Part shown: positions 26,501-34,347 of the stretch, piece by piece
Layout of the letters: each line of letters begins with the position of its first letter
Numbering within the stretch: position 1 is the first letter of the stretch
Assembly: GCA_030832645.1 (NCBI GenBank)
Contig: JAURIR010000012.1
Span: 1 to 38,517 of the forward strand
Origin: Chitinophagales bacterium
GTDB lineage: Bacteria; Bacteroidota; Bacteroidia; Chitinophagales; Chitinophagaceae
Length of the DNA stretch: 38,517 nucleotides
Reading direction: 5' to 3'
The notes under the pieces: generated by a model
What the model saw: only the letters and a program-made list of their open reading frames with translations
What the model was told of the DNA's origin: nothing
The model's database searches: none
Program-made: the position numbers and the translations under genes

Positions 26501-27008
26501 CCATCAAATAAATACTATCCGCCAGGTACCCACTAAGTTGTAAATTCAAACTCGAATTCAGCACAGCGTTTTGTTTATTTCCAAAAGCCAATGACCTACC
26601 AAGACTTCCTGCAGAATTGACCTTGCCAAAATCAACTGGTTTAACATTGTATTTATCTGATGAAATTTTTGTTGGCGAATTTCCAAAACGATAAAATATA
26701 CTGTCAAACGAAAGCCTATTTTTTACTTGATGGGTTGAAAATGGAAATACCCTGTAAGTGACTTCAACTTTTTCTACTGCTGGCTTCTTGATCCAAATCA
26801 ATTTGGATTGATCATATAAGATTTTGTAATCGGAAGATGAAATTGATTGGATATATAGAGAATTGGGGACAATCGAGAATGTATCTATTCGTGTAGTATC
26901 CCCAGAGATGTACACGAATTTCTTTCTGATATTTGAGAGTTGTTGAGAAAAAATAGGGCCACTGAAAAACAGGAGGCCCCATACAATCGTCACCCGTGGG
27001 TTCAACAC
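23559..27008 (-). CDS. Large outer-membrane beta-barrel protein, function unknown
   Basis: An 1149-residue exported protein. A signal peptide ([16 protein letters not shown], cleavage before QQ) is followed by an N-terminal soluble part of about 110 residues. After that comes a very long series of alternating-pattern beta-strands with aromatic girdles, typical of an outer-membrane barrel. Near residues 285-345 there is a recognisable module with [19 protein letters not shown] and [27 protein letters not shown], also seen in SprA-like and other giant Bacteroidota surface proteins. No TonB box or plug domain is evident. The start is a GTG at 27006-27008; the nearby ATG is in another frame. It lies 5 bases after the oxidoreductase gene, so they form an operon. 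Confidence 0.75.
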   Translation of the reverse strand: [1149 protein letters not shown]

Positions 27009-27013
27009 ATTTT

Positions 27014-28405
27014 TTATTTGATCAGTTTCATTGCAACTGGATCCCAGTTTACAATTTTTTTCTTTTCAAAACTTAGGTTACTTGCCAGTGCTGGTCCGGC
27101 CGCTCTTAGTCCAAAAGTTGGATCTTCTACTACTGTTCCTTTGGTACGGATAGCTTGAAAGAAATTAGCAAAATGATCTACACGTTCCTCGTATCCGACG
27201 GGGGCAGCGTATTTAATTTCCTCTGCAGGAAATGTTTTGCGATCTTCTTCAGAATACTTTTCGTTGTACCATTTAACATATGCTGCTCTCTGATCATCTG
27301 AAAAATTGGTATAGCTATCATATGTTCCAAGCGGAGCTGCTTTTGGAAGTTTTTGTTTTTTTAGGGTAAATCGGTTCCCCCCCCATTCAATGACTCCCTC
27401 TGATCCAACAATACGCGTTCTGTTGCTTCCACCTGAACCGTCAGCAAAATTCACGCGCAGTTGCATTTGAAAAGCAGCATGCTGATCGGTTTGAGGATAA
27501 TCCATGATAGCAGCCAATACATCGGGTACATCCCTGCCGTCTTTCCAATAACTGAGCTGACCACTTGAAAAAATTCTGTTAGGTCCGTTTGAGTCCAATG
27601 CATGATGAACTGCTGATATCAAATGAATGAATAAATCACCCGCTACACCTGTGCCATAGTCCTTGTAATTTCTCCATCTAAAAAAGCGGGTAGGATCAAA
27701 TGGGCGTTTAGGTGCATCGCCTAAAAATGTATCCCAGTCTACTGTTTCAGGTGAAGCATCGAGGGGTATAGCATATTGCCAGGCGCCGTTCGAGCTGAAA
27801 CGATCGTTGATGGCTTCCACCAAATTGATTTCTCCAATATCGCCGGCTTTGATTCTTCTTTTGGCTTCTGCAAGGGTTACGCTGCTCACACCCTGTGAAC
27901 CAACGATCATTACCATACCGGTTTCCTTCTGTGTTTTAATCACTGCATGTCCTTCGTCGAGGTGCTGAACCATTGGTTTCTCGCAATACACATGCTTACC
28001 TGCTTTCATAGCAGCAATTGAAATATGATCGTGCCAATGATCTGGAGTTGCAATGATTACTGCATCGATATCTTTTCGTTGGAGCAATTCTCTAAAATCC
28101 CTTGTTGTATACAAGTCTTTGCCATAGAGTTCTTTTGCGTGATCGAGATGACCCTGGTACAAATCGCACACTCCGGCAATTTCAACACCCGGAACTTTGA
28201 GTGCGGCTTTCATATCACCAAATCCCATAATTCCCATACCGATTCCCGCCACACGAATTTTATCATTGGCCATGTACCTTTTTTCGGGTTGAAGAATATG
28301 GATTTTTTCTTCGTCCATTGCAAACGCACCCATAGTGCCGCCTGTGAACAAAGCTGCTGTGCTACTTATCTGTCTTAAAAATTTTCGTCTGTTGGAGGAT
28401 GACAT
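27014..28405 (-). CDS. Gfo/Idh/MocA-family oxidoreductase with Tat signal
   Basis: NAD(P)-dependent sugar or cyclitol dehydrogenase family member, 463 residues. A twin-arginine leader (NRRKFLRQIS at 5-14, then ALFTGGTMGAFA) indicates export as a folded, cofactor-loaded protein. The Rossmann domain has GIGMGIMG at 54-61, DAVIIATPDHWH near 114-125 and the conserved EKPM at 142-145 with the catalytic-site Lys. The C-terminal alpha/beta domain follows, with GDLFIHLISAVHHALDSNGP fitting the substrate-binding His region. Exported relatives in Bacteroidota include glycosidase-like enzymes (GH109 type) that use bound NAD, so hydrolase activity is possible. It is co-transcribed with the large barrel downstream. 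The substrate is unknown. Confidence 0.88.
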   Translation of the reverse strand: MSSSNRRKFLRQISSTAALFTGGTMGAFAMDEEKIHILQPEKRYMANDKIRVAGIGMGIMGFGDMKAALKVPGVEIAGVCDLYQGHLDHAKELYGKDLYTTRDFRELLQRKDIDAVIIATPDHWHDHISIAAMKAGKHVYCEKPMVQHLDEGHAVIKTQKETGMVMIVGSQGVSSVTLAEAKRRIKAGDIGEINLVEAINDRFSSNGAWQYAIPLDASPETVDWDTFLGDAPKRPFDPTRFFRWRNYKDYGTGVAGDLFIHLISAVHHALDSNGPNRIFSSGQLSYWKDGRDVPDVLAAIMDYPQTDQHAAFQMQLRVNFADGSGGSNRTRIVGSEGVIEWGGNRFTLKKQKLPKAAPLGTYDSYTNFSDDQRAAYVKWYNEKYSEEDRKTFPAEEIKYAAPVGYEERVDHFANFFQAIRTKGTVVEDPTFGLRAAGPALASNLSFEKKKIVNWDPVAMKLIK

Positions 28406-28460
28406 AAAATTGTTTTAGAGTGGAAGTTTCTTAAAGTTAATAATTTGGGAACGGTATGAC

Positions 28461-28491
28461 AAAAAAAATGCGCATCTATTGATGCGCATTT
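28461..28491 (-). terminator. Intrinsic terminator after sdhB
   Basis: An 11-base stem AAATGCGCATC/GATGCGCATTT (28466-28476 with 28481-28491) with a 4-base loop, followed on the minus strand by a run of eight T residues (28468-28461). It starts about 26 bases after the sdhB stop and closes the sdhCAB operon. Confidence 0.88.
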
Positions 28492-28517
28492 AATTATTTA
28501 TTGGATCCTCGTTTTTA

Positions 28518-29264
28518 TTATTCTGCAGATAGGCTGGAATGTAAAAACTCCCTGTTTAGTCTTGCTATGTTCAATACGGAAATTTCCTTAGGACATTCCG
28601 CTTCACAAGCATAAGTATTTGTACAGCTTCCAAATCCTTCTTTGTCCATTTGAGCAATCATATTGACAACGCGCTGCTTTTTTTCGGGTTCACCCTGAGG
28701 AAGAAGTGCAAGGTGCGATACTTTCGCAGAAACAAACAACATTGCAGAGGCATTTTTACATGCTGCTACGCACGCACCGCAACCAATACAGGCGGCAGCA
28801 GCAAATGCAGCATCTGCCTTATCTTTCTCAACTGGAATTGCATTTCCATCTACTGCATTACCAGTGTTAACAGAAACAAATCCACCAGTTTGAATAATAC
28901 GATCAAAAGCGCTTCTGTTTACCATTAAGTCCTTGATAACAGGAAAAGCGTTTGCTCTGAAAGGTTCTACTGTGATCTCATCACCGTCTTTGAAAGCACG
29001 CATGTGCAACTGACATGTGGTAGTTCCTTTCCAGGGTCCATGCGGGCGGCCATCAATCACCATTGAGCACATGCCACAGATACCTTCACGGCAATCATGA
29101 TCAAATGCAATGGGATCATCTCCCTTTGCAATCAAACGTTCGTTTAACACGTCAATCATTTCCAAAAAAGACATTTCCGAAGAAACATTTTCAACGTCGT
29201 ATGTTTCGAAATGCCCTTGGTCATTTGTGTTTCGCTGGCGCCAAACTTTTAATTTCAAATTCAT
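28518..29264 (-). CDS. sdhB: Succinate dehydrogenase iron-sulfur subunit
   Basis: Electron-transfer subunit of complex II. Three clusters can be read, numbering from the chosen start: [2Fe-2S] ligands Cys58, Cys63, Cys66 and Cys84; the ferredoxin-like [11 protein letters not shown] motif with Cys159, 162, 165 and 169; and the third group Cys214, Cys220 and Cys224 in [13 protein letters not shown]. The start is set at the ATG 29262-29264 ([10 protein letters not shown], 248 residues), as in relatives. An in-frame ATG at 29277-29279 would add MQHYS. It is the last gene of sdhCAB, followed by a strong terminator. Confidence 0.96.
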   Translation of the reverse strand: MNLKLKVWRQRNTNDQGHFETYDVENVSSEMSFLEMIDVLNERLIAKGDDPIAFDHDCREGICGMCSMVIDGRPHGPWKGTTTCQLHMRAFKDGDEITVEPFRANAFPVIKDLMVNRSAFDRIIQTGGFVSVNTGNAVDGNAIPVEKDKADAAFAAAACIGCGACVAACKNASAMLFVSAKVSHLALLPQGEPEKKQRVVNMIAQMDKEGFGSCTNTYACEAECPKEISVLNIARLNREFLHSSLSAE

Positions 29265-29304
29265 TGAATAATGCTGCATATATCAACAGGTTATCGGTGA
29301 TTGA

Positions 29305-31275
29305 TTATTTATAACTTCTTTGACTTGGTTTGACCACTTCGTATTGGAGTGGCTCTTTGTGTAATTGCCATCCGTCTTGCTTTAATTCCCAGGCAGCAAC
29401 GTACATGAACTTTTCGTCGTCACGCAATGCTTCTCCATCAGGTGTTTGGTATTCTTCCCTGAAATGTCCGCCACAACTTTCATTGCGATCTAAGGCATCC
29501 AGACACATCAACTCTCCCAATTCAATGAAATCAGCTACCCTACCGGCTTTGTCGAGCTCTTGATTCATCTGATTGATTTCTCCGGGAATACGAACATCCG
29601 ACCAAAATTCTTTTTTGAGCGCTCTCACCTCTTCAATGGCCTGTTTAAGACCCTCTTCGCTTCTTGCCATTCCACATTTATCCCATATAATTTTACCTAA
29701 GCGCTTGTGAAAACTTTCCACTGTTTGTTTTCCTTTGATAGACATCAATTTTTGAATCCGATCATTCGCACTTTTCTCTGCTTCAACAAAGGCAGGATGA
29801 TCGGTGGGGATTGAATTCGTTCTGATTTCGTCTGCCAAGTAATTTCCAAGTGTGTATGGAATTACAAAGTATCCGTCGGCAAGGCCTTGCATCAAAGCGG
29901 AAGCTCCCAATCGGTTGGCGCCATGATCGCTGAAGTTTGCTTCGCCCAACGCATATAGTCCATCAACTGTGGTTTTCAACTCATAATCTACCCACAATCC
30001 ACCCATGGTGTAATGCACGGCTGGATAAATACGCATCGGCACTTCGTATGGATTTTCTCCGGTAATCTTCTCGTACATGTTGAAGAGGTTACCGTATTTT
30101 TCTTTTACTACTTCTTTGCCTAATTCGGTGATAACCTCAGAAGATACATTGCCTAAATTTCTTTTGCTCACTTCTGCTTTTCCATAGCGTTGAATTGCTG
30201 CAGCATAATCAAGATATACGGCTTGTTTGGAAGTACCTACTCCATAGCCTGCATCACAGCGTTCTTTAGCAGCACGCGATGCAACGTCGCGGGGAACAAG
30301 GTTTCCGAAAGCGGGATACCTTCTTTCCAAGTAATAGTCGCGTTCTTCTTCAGGGATTTCATTGGGTGGACGGTTATCACCTTGTTTTGCAGGCACCCAT
30401 ATTCTTCCATCGTTTCGAAGTGACTCCGACATCAATGTTAGTTTAGATTGGTGGTCGCCTGAAACCGGAATACAGGTTGGATGTATCTGAGTGAAACAAG
30501 GATTTGCGAAGTATGCACCTTTTTTGTGTGCTTTCCAAGCAGCTGTTACGTTCGATCCCATCGCATTCGTAGATAGATAGAAAACATTCCCATATCCACC
30601 TGTACATAGTAATACAGCATGCCCAAAATGTCTTTCTAATTCACCTGTTACCAAATTCCTGGCAATGATTCCTCGAGCTTTACCATCGATAATCACCAAT
30701 TCAACCATTTCATGACGAGCAAACATTTCTACTGTACCCAATGCTACTTGTCTTTCCAAAGCCTGGTAGGCACCAATCAACAATTGTTGACCAGTTTGTC
30801 CGGCAGCATAAAAAGTACGCTGTACCTGGGTTCCACCAAAAGAACGATTGCTCAATAAACCACCGTATTCTCTTGCGAAGGGAACACCTTGTGCCACACA
30901 TTGATCAATGATATTGGTACTGACTTCCGCCAAACGATGCACATTGGCTTCTCTGGCTCTGTAGTCGCCACCTTTGATAGTGTCGTAAAAAAGACGGTAC
31001 GTTGAATCGCCGTCGTTTTGATAATTTTTTGCTGCATTGATTCCACCCTGGGCTGCGATAGAGTGAGCACGACGGGGAGAATCCTGAAAGCAAAATGCTT
31101 TTACTTTATAACCCATTTCACCCAAACTGGCAGCAGCAGAAGAGCCTGCCAATCCTGTTCCGACCACAATAATCTCGAGTTTACGTTTGTTGGCTGGATT
31201 CACCAATTTCACAGAACCCTTGTATTGGGTCCATTTATCTGAAAGAGCGCCAGAAGGGATTTTAGCATCAAGCAT
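29305..31275 (-). CDS. sdhA: Succinate dehydrogenase flavoprotein subunit
   Basis: FAD-bearing catalytic subunit, 656 residues. The dinucleotide-binding motif is [15 protein letters not shown] near 37-51. The covalent FAD attachment site is His71 in [13 protein letters not shown]. The active-site region contains [15 protein letters not shown] and, later, the conserved [20 protein letters not shown]. The sequence is of the class B (menaquinone, Bacteroidota/Bacillus/epsilonproteobacterial) type, consistent with its single cytochrome b subunit. It starts at the ATG 31273-31275, 21 bases after sdhC. Confidence 0.97.
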   Translation of the reverse strand: MLDAKIPSGALSDKWTQYKGSVKLVNPANKRKLEIIVVGTGLAGSSAAASLGEMGYKVKAFCFQDSPRRAHSIAAQGGINAAKNYQNDGDSTYRLFYDTIKGGDYRAREANVHRLAEVSTNIIDQCVAQGVPFAREYGGLLSNRSFGGTQVQRTFYAAGQTGQQLLIGAYQALERQVALGTVEMFARHEMVELVIIDGKARGIIARNLVTGELERHFGHAVLLCTGGYGNVFYLSTNAMGSNVTAAWKAHKKGAYFANPCFTQIHPTCIPVSGDHQSKLTLMSESLRNDGRIWVPAKQGDNRPPNEIPEEERDYYLERRYPAFGNLVPRDVASRAAKERCDAGYGVGTSKQAVYLDYAAAIQRYGKAEVSKRNLGNVSSEVITELGKEVVKEKYGNLFNMYEKITGENPYEVPMRIYPAVHYTMGGLWVDYELKTTVDGLYALGEANFSDHGANRLGASALMQGLADGYFVIPYTLGNYLADEIRTNSIPTDHPAFVEAEKSANDRIQKLMSIKGKQTVESFHKRLGKIIWDKCGMARSEEGLKQAIEEVRALKKEFWSDVRIPGEINQMNQELDKAGRVADFIELGELMCLDALDRNESCGGHFREEYQTPDGEALRDDEKFMYVAAWELKQDGWQLHKEPLQYEVVKPSQRSYK

Positions 31276-31296
31276 GGTATGTTGATTTATAAAATT

Positions 31297-32007
31297 TTAG
31301 AATAACAATGATATACTGCCAGTGTTTATTTGCCATCCAAAATGCACGAACAAGGGCATCATGGCAAAAATCGCAGGTATGATGATGGAGAAAGCAACTC
31401 CCACGGACTTGATCATCGGGAAGTAATTTTTTGAAGTAATACCCAATGTTTGGGCAGCACTTTGAACTCCGTGAAGCAAATGCCACGATAAAGAAAAGCA
31501 ACCCAAGAGGTACACTACTATTACCCAGGGGACTGCAAAAATGTCCTGCATTTGTGCATAAAGATTATGATAGGATTTTCCATCGTACTCCACTTCTGTG
31601 AGTCCACCAAAACGTGAAGGCACCCAAAAATGTACAAGGTGTAAGACGAGAAACAATAGAATCAAGGTGCCCAATAGCGCCATGGAACGAGAATACCATT
31701 TGGAAGTTTTGTTTCCAGCGCTAACTGCATAACGACTTTTTCTTGTTGCTCTGTTTTGCAACTCTAATTTATATCCTTGAAGGATATGCAAAATGAAACC
31801 GAGGAATAGTCCGATTTCCATGATGCGAATGAGAATATTACTTCCCATAAAATGTGCAGCACGGTTAAAATTTTCTTCGGCATTGGTAAACAGTACATTT
31901 GCATTGATATAGCAGTGAACCAAGAGGAATACCACAAGAAAAATTCCTGTCAATGCCATGACCAGTTTTTTTCCGATAGAAGAAGTGAAAAGTTGACTCC
32001 AATTCAT
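31297..32007 (-). CDS. sdhC: Succinate dehydrogenase cytochrome b subunit (class B)
   Basis: Single membrane anchor of complex II with five transmembrane helices and two haem b groups, which transfers electrons to menaquinone. His residues in the expected helices include His31 (FLLVHCYIN), AAHFMG near 50, ILHILQG near 74, VLHLVHFW in helix IV and SWHLLHG in helix V. The frame opens with a TTG at 32020-32022, but the ATG at 32005-32007 (MNWSQLFTSSIGKK, 236 residues) matches relatives and leaves a short leader after the promoter. It is the first gene of sdhCAB. Confidence 0.94.
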   Translation of the reverse strand: MNWSQLFTSSIGKKLVMALTGIFLVVFLLVHCYINANVLFTNAEENFNRAAHFMGSNILIRIMEIGLFLGFILHILQGYKLELQNRATRKSRYAVSAGNKTSKWYSRSMALLGTLILLFLVLHLVHFWVPSRFGGLTEVEYDGKSYHNLYAQMQDIFAVPWVIVVYLLGCFSLSWHLLHGVQSAAQTLGITSKNYFPMIKSVGVAFSIIIPAIFAMMPLFVHFGWQINTGSISLLF

Positions 32008-32035
32008 AGACGGGGTTTTCAAAAATTTGATGGTG

Positions 32036-32043
32036 CAAAGTTA
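32036..32043 (-). promoter_or_regulatory. Candidate -7 element for sdhCAB
   Basis: On the minus strand the bases read TAACTTTG, an exact TAnnTTTG match, 28 bases before the sdhC ATG. No exact TTG is found 17-23 bases further upstream; that stretch lies near the 3' end of the preceding gene. Confidence 0.45.
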
Positions 32044-32058
32044 CATCACAATCTTTAT

Positions 32059-32625
32059 TTATTTGTCTAATCGTTTGATCAGCAGATTGTCAATTTTGGT
32101 GAACAAATTGGAAGGTGTATAGGGCCTCCAATCAACAAAATCCAGCAGTTCAATATAGTGATGCAGCTTTGTCCTTTTAAAATCATGCATGGATTGAGCT
32201 GGCAGCCCCAACAATACGATCCATCCCCCTTTTTCTGCTACATCCTCGTACCATTCTTCGTAATAACATTCATCGCTGCTGTGAAAATTCAATACATTTT
32301 CGCCAATCAGAATAAACTTACTGATGCCTTGTGCTAAAAGCTTGTCAATCACTTCTCTTTTCAGGGTCATGATATCGTTTTCGATAGCATCGTTCCACTC
32401 ACCGATCAATTCAATGATTGTATACCCCACTTCATAGTCCGAAAACAGAATTTTAAGGTACAAGGTCTGGGATCCAAAATCATCCCATTGAGGATGGATG
32501 TAGTAATTGTAGACAGTTTGAGAAAATTCAAACTCAGAATAGGTTCTACCAAAAAATGGTGATCGCTTATCTTCTTCGGCCATGTATAGATGCCGCCAGT
32601 TGTAATATGGTTCTATTTCATGCAT
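32059..32625 (-). CDS. Conserved hypothetical protein in a MurNAc-recycling context
   Basis: A 188-residue soluble protein without signal peptide or recognised domain. It is rich in aromatic and acidic residues (for example YYNWRHLYMAEEDKRSPFFG near 7-26 and CYYEEWYEDV near 119-128). A beta-strand/helix alternation, KFILIGENVLNFH and GGWIVLLGLP, suggests a small alpha/beta fold. It begins at an ATG (32623-32625) 7 bases after the murQ stop, so it is the third gene of the kinase-murQ operon; an ATG at 32581-32583 is an alternative start. I do not recognise it and assign no function. Position alone suggests a link to amino-sugar or peptidoglycan metabolism. Confidence 0.7.
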   Translation of the reverse strand: MHEIEPYYNWRHLYMAEEDKRSPFFGRTYSEFEFSQTVYNYYIHPQWDDFGSQTLYLKILFSDYEVGYTIIELIGEWNDAIENDIMTLKREVIDKLLAQGISKFILIGENVLNFHSSDECYYEEWYEDVAEKGGWIVLLGLPAQSMHDFKRTKLHHYIELLDFVDWRPYTPSNLFTKIDNLLIKRLDK

Positions 32626-32632
32626 CTTACCC

Positions 32633-33451
32633 TCACTGCCTCGCTTCCATTGCTTTTTTTACAGATCCATGTTTTAACAAGATTTTCTTGGATTCTTCGA
32701 AAGACGAAAGATTCAATTTTTCCATTAACATCAGCGTACCGCGTTGAATCAATTTCTCGTTCGTCAACTGCATGTTTACCATCTTGTTGTCTTCTACTCT
32801 GCCTAATTGAATCATGGTCGCAGTTGAAATCATGTTCAATATCAATTTCTGTGCAGTACCGCTTTTCATTCTGGTACTTCCAGTAACAAATTCTGGTCCT
32901 ACTTCCACTTCGATCGGAAAATCAGCTTCTTTGGAGATTTCTGCGTGAAAATTGCAAGAAATTGATCCTGTTGTAATACCATTTTCCCTGCATTTTTTCA
33001 ATCCTCCAAAAACATAAGGTGTAGATCCGCTTGCAGCAATACCAATAACAACATCGTTTTCATTGATTCCGTATTCGTTCAAGTCCTTCCATGCCTGGTG
33101 AATATCATCTTCTGCAAATTCAACTGCATCAAACATGGCATTTCGTCCTCCTGCGATGAGTCCAATAACCAATCCATGGGGAACACCGTATGTAGGTGGA
33201 CATTCAGATGCGTCTACTACTCCCAAGCGACCGCTGGTTCCAGCTCCGATGTAGAATAACCTTCCTCCAGATAACATTTTATCTACAATTGCCTCTACAA
33301 GCAGCTTGATCTGAGGGATGGCTTTGGATACTGCCAATGGAACAGTTTGATCTTCTCTGTTAATGAGAGAAACAATTTCCTCTACACTCATTTTTTCCAA
33401 ATGGTGATAGAGTGATTCCTGTTCTGTACTTTTATTTTTTGCGGTTTCCAC
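32633..33451 (-). CDS. murQ: N-acetylmuramic acid 6-phosphate etherase
   Basis: Cleaves the lactyl ether of MurNAc-6-phosphate to GlcNAc-6-phosphate and D-lactate in peptidoglycan recycling. The SIS domain has the phosphate-binding segment YIGAGTSGRLGVVDASECPP. The two glutamates corresponding to the E. coli catalytic pair appear at Glu83 (ASECPP) and Glu114 (AEDDIHQ). A second SIS-type segment VIGIAASGSTPYVFGGL follows, and the helical C-terminus ends at residue 272, a little shorter than the 298-residue E. coli enzyme. The start is a GTG at 33449-33451, overlapping the upstream kinase gene by 20 bases; the next Met (residue 21) would cut into the conserved N-terminus. Confidence 0.95.
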   Translation of the reverse strand: METAKNKSTEQESLYHHLEKMSVEEIVSLINREDQTVPLAVSKAIPQIKLLVEAIVDKMLSGGRLFYIGAGTSGRLGVVDASECPPTYGVPHGLVIGLIAGGRNAMFDAVEFAEDDIHQAWKDLNEYGINENDVVIGIAASGSTPYVFGGLKKCRENGITTGSISCNFHAEISKEADFPIEVEVGPEFVTGSTRMKSGTAQKLILNMISTATMIQLGRVEDNKMVNMQLTNEKLIQRGTLMLMEKLNLSSFEESKKILLKHGSVKKAMEARQ

Positions 33452-34298
33452 TTGTATGTTGATGAAAGGTTGACAATCCTTCGATAGGATCTCTTAAAAT
33501 TGATCCTAGCTTAAATCCATACATATCACAAAGTTCGGCAATTTTATCTTTGAAGTGGTAGGCTATTCCTCCCACAAAATGTAGTGGGAGTTTCCCCACC
33601 TGAAGATAGCCAGCTAAATGTGTTCCGAAAAACTCTCTTAATCCATCCTCTATGATATTTTCGATGATATAATGCCCCCGGTGTATCGATAAAAAAACCG
33701 CAAATTTGGCCAGATAACGGTTAGGGAAAGCTTCTTTGTATACATGATGCAGAATACTTTCTTTGTCCGTTTGAAATGTTTTAAAAAAAGATTTTTCCAA
33801 CAAGGGGTCAAATTTCTTGTACAAAAAATGTTGCACCACCACTTTACCAAAATACGCCCCACTGGCCTCATCACCGAGCACGTATCCCAATCCGGGAGAA
33901 TTGGAAACGATTTTCGTGCCATTGAAATAACACGAATTAGAACCAGTACCCAATATGCATGCGATGCCAGGCTTTTTGCCACATGTTGCAAGTGCCGCAC
34001 CCATAAGATCGTGGGTAACATGAACATTTGCATCGGAGAAAACAGCGGAAAGCGCCTTGATTACAAAGGCTGCTTTTGCCTTGGTTTTACAACCAGTACC
34101 GTAGTAAAATATTTCAGCAATTGATTTTTTACGAATGGAAGGAGGCAATTCCTTTAAGAGTAATTGATGAATTTGATCTTGCGTCATCAAATAAGGACTT
34201 ATTCCAGATGTATAGAAGGTTTTAGATTTCTTCCCGTCCAGGAGTCGCCAGGCCGTCTTTGTGGCTCCACTGTCTGCAATTAATTTTAATGTAGTCAT
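33432..34298 (-). CDS. BadF/BadG/BcrA/BcrD-family sugar kinase (GlcNAc/MurNAc kinase-like)
   Basis: ASKHA-fold kinase, 288 residues. Motifs in order: phosphate-1 DSGATKT at 9-15, the catalytic/metal Asp97 in THDLMGAA, phosphate-2 GTGSNS at 117-122, GDEASGAYFGK at 142-152 and the adenosine-site FVGGIAYHF near 245-253. This is the N-acetylglucosamine kinase branch of the family, which includes the MurK kinases that phosphorylate both MurNAc and GlcNAc at C6. The gene overlaps murQ by 20 bases, which makes a MurK-like role (supplying MurNAc-6-phosphate to MurQ) the best inference. It starts at the ATG 34296-34298, 49 bases from the divergent protease gene. Confidence 0.88.
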   Translation of the reverse strand: MTTLKLIADSGATKTAWRLLDGKKSKTFYTSGISPYLMTQDQIHQLLLKELPPSIRKKSIAEIFYYGTGCKTKAKAAFVIKALSAVFSDANVHVTHDLMGAALATCGKKPGIACILGTGSNSCYFNGTKIVSNSPGLGYVLGDEASGAYFGKVVVQHFLYKKFDPLLEKSFFKTFQTDKESILHHVYKEAFPNRYLAKFAVFLSIHRGHYIIENIIEDGLREFFGTHLAGYLQVGKLPLHFVGGIAYHFKDKIAELCDMYGFKLGSILRDPIEGLSTFHQHTSGNRKK

Positions 34299-34347
34299 AT
34301 CTCAAATGAATTCAGCAACTTTGCACAGTTCAATTAGCTTTCAACGT

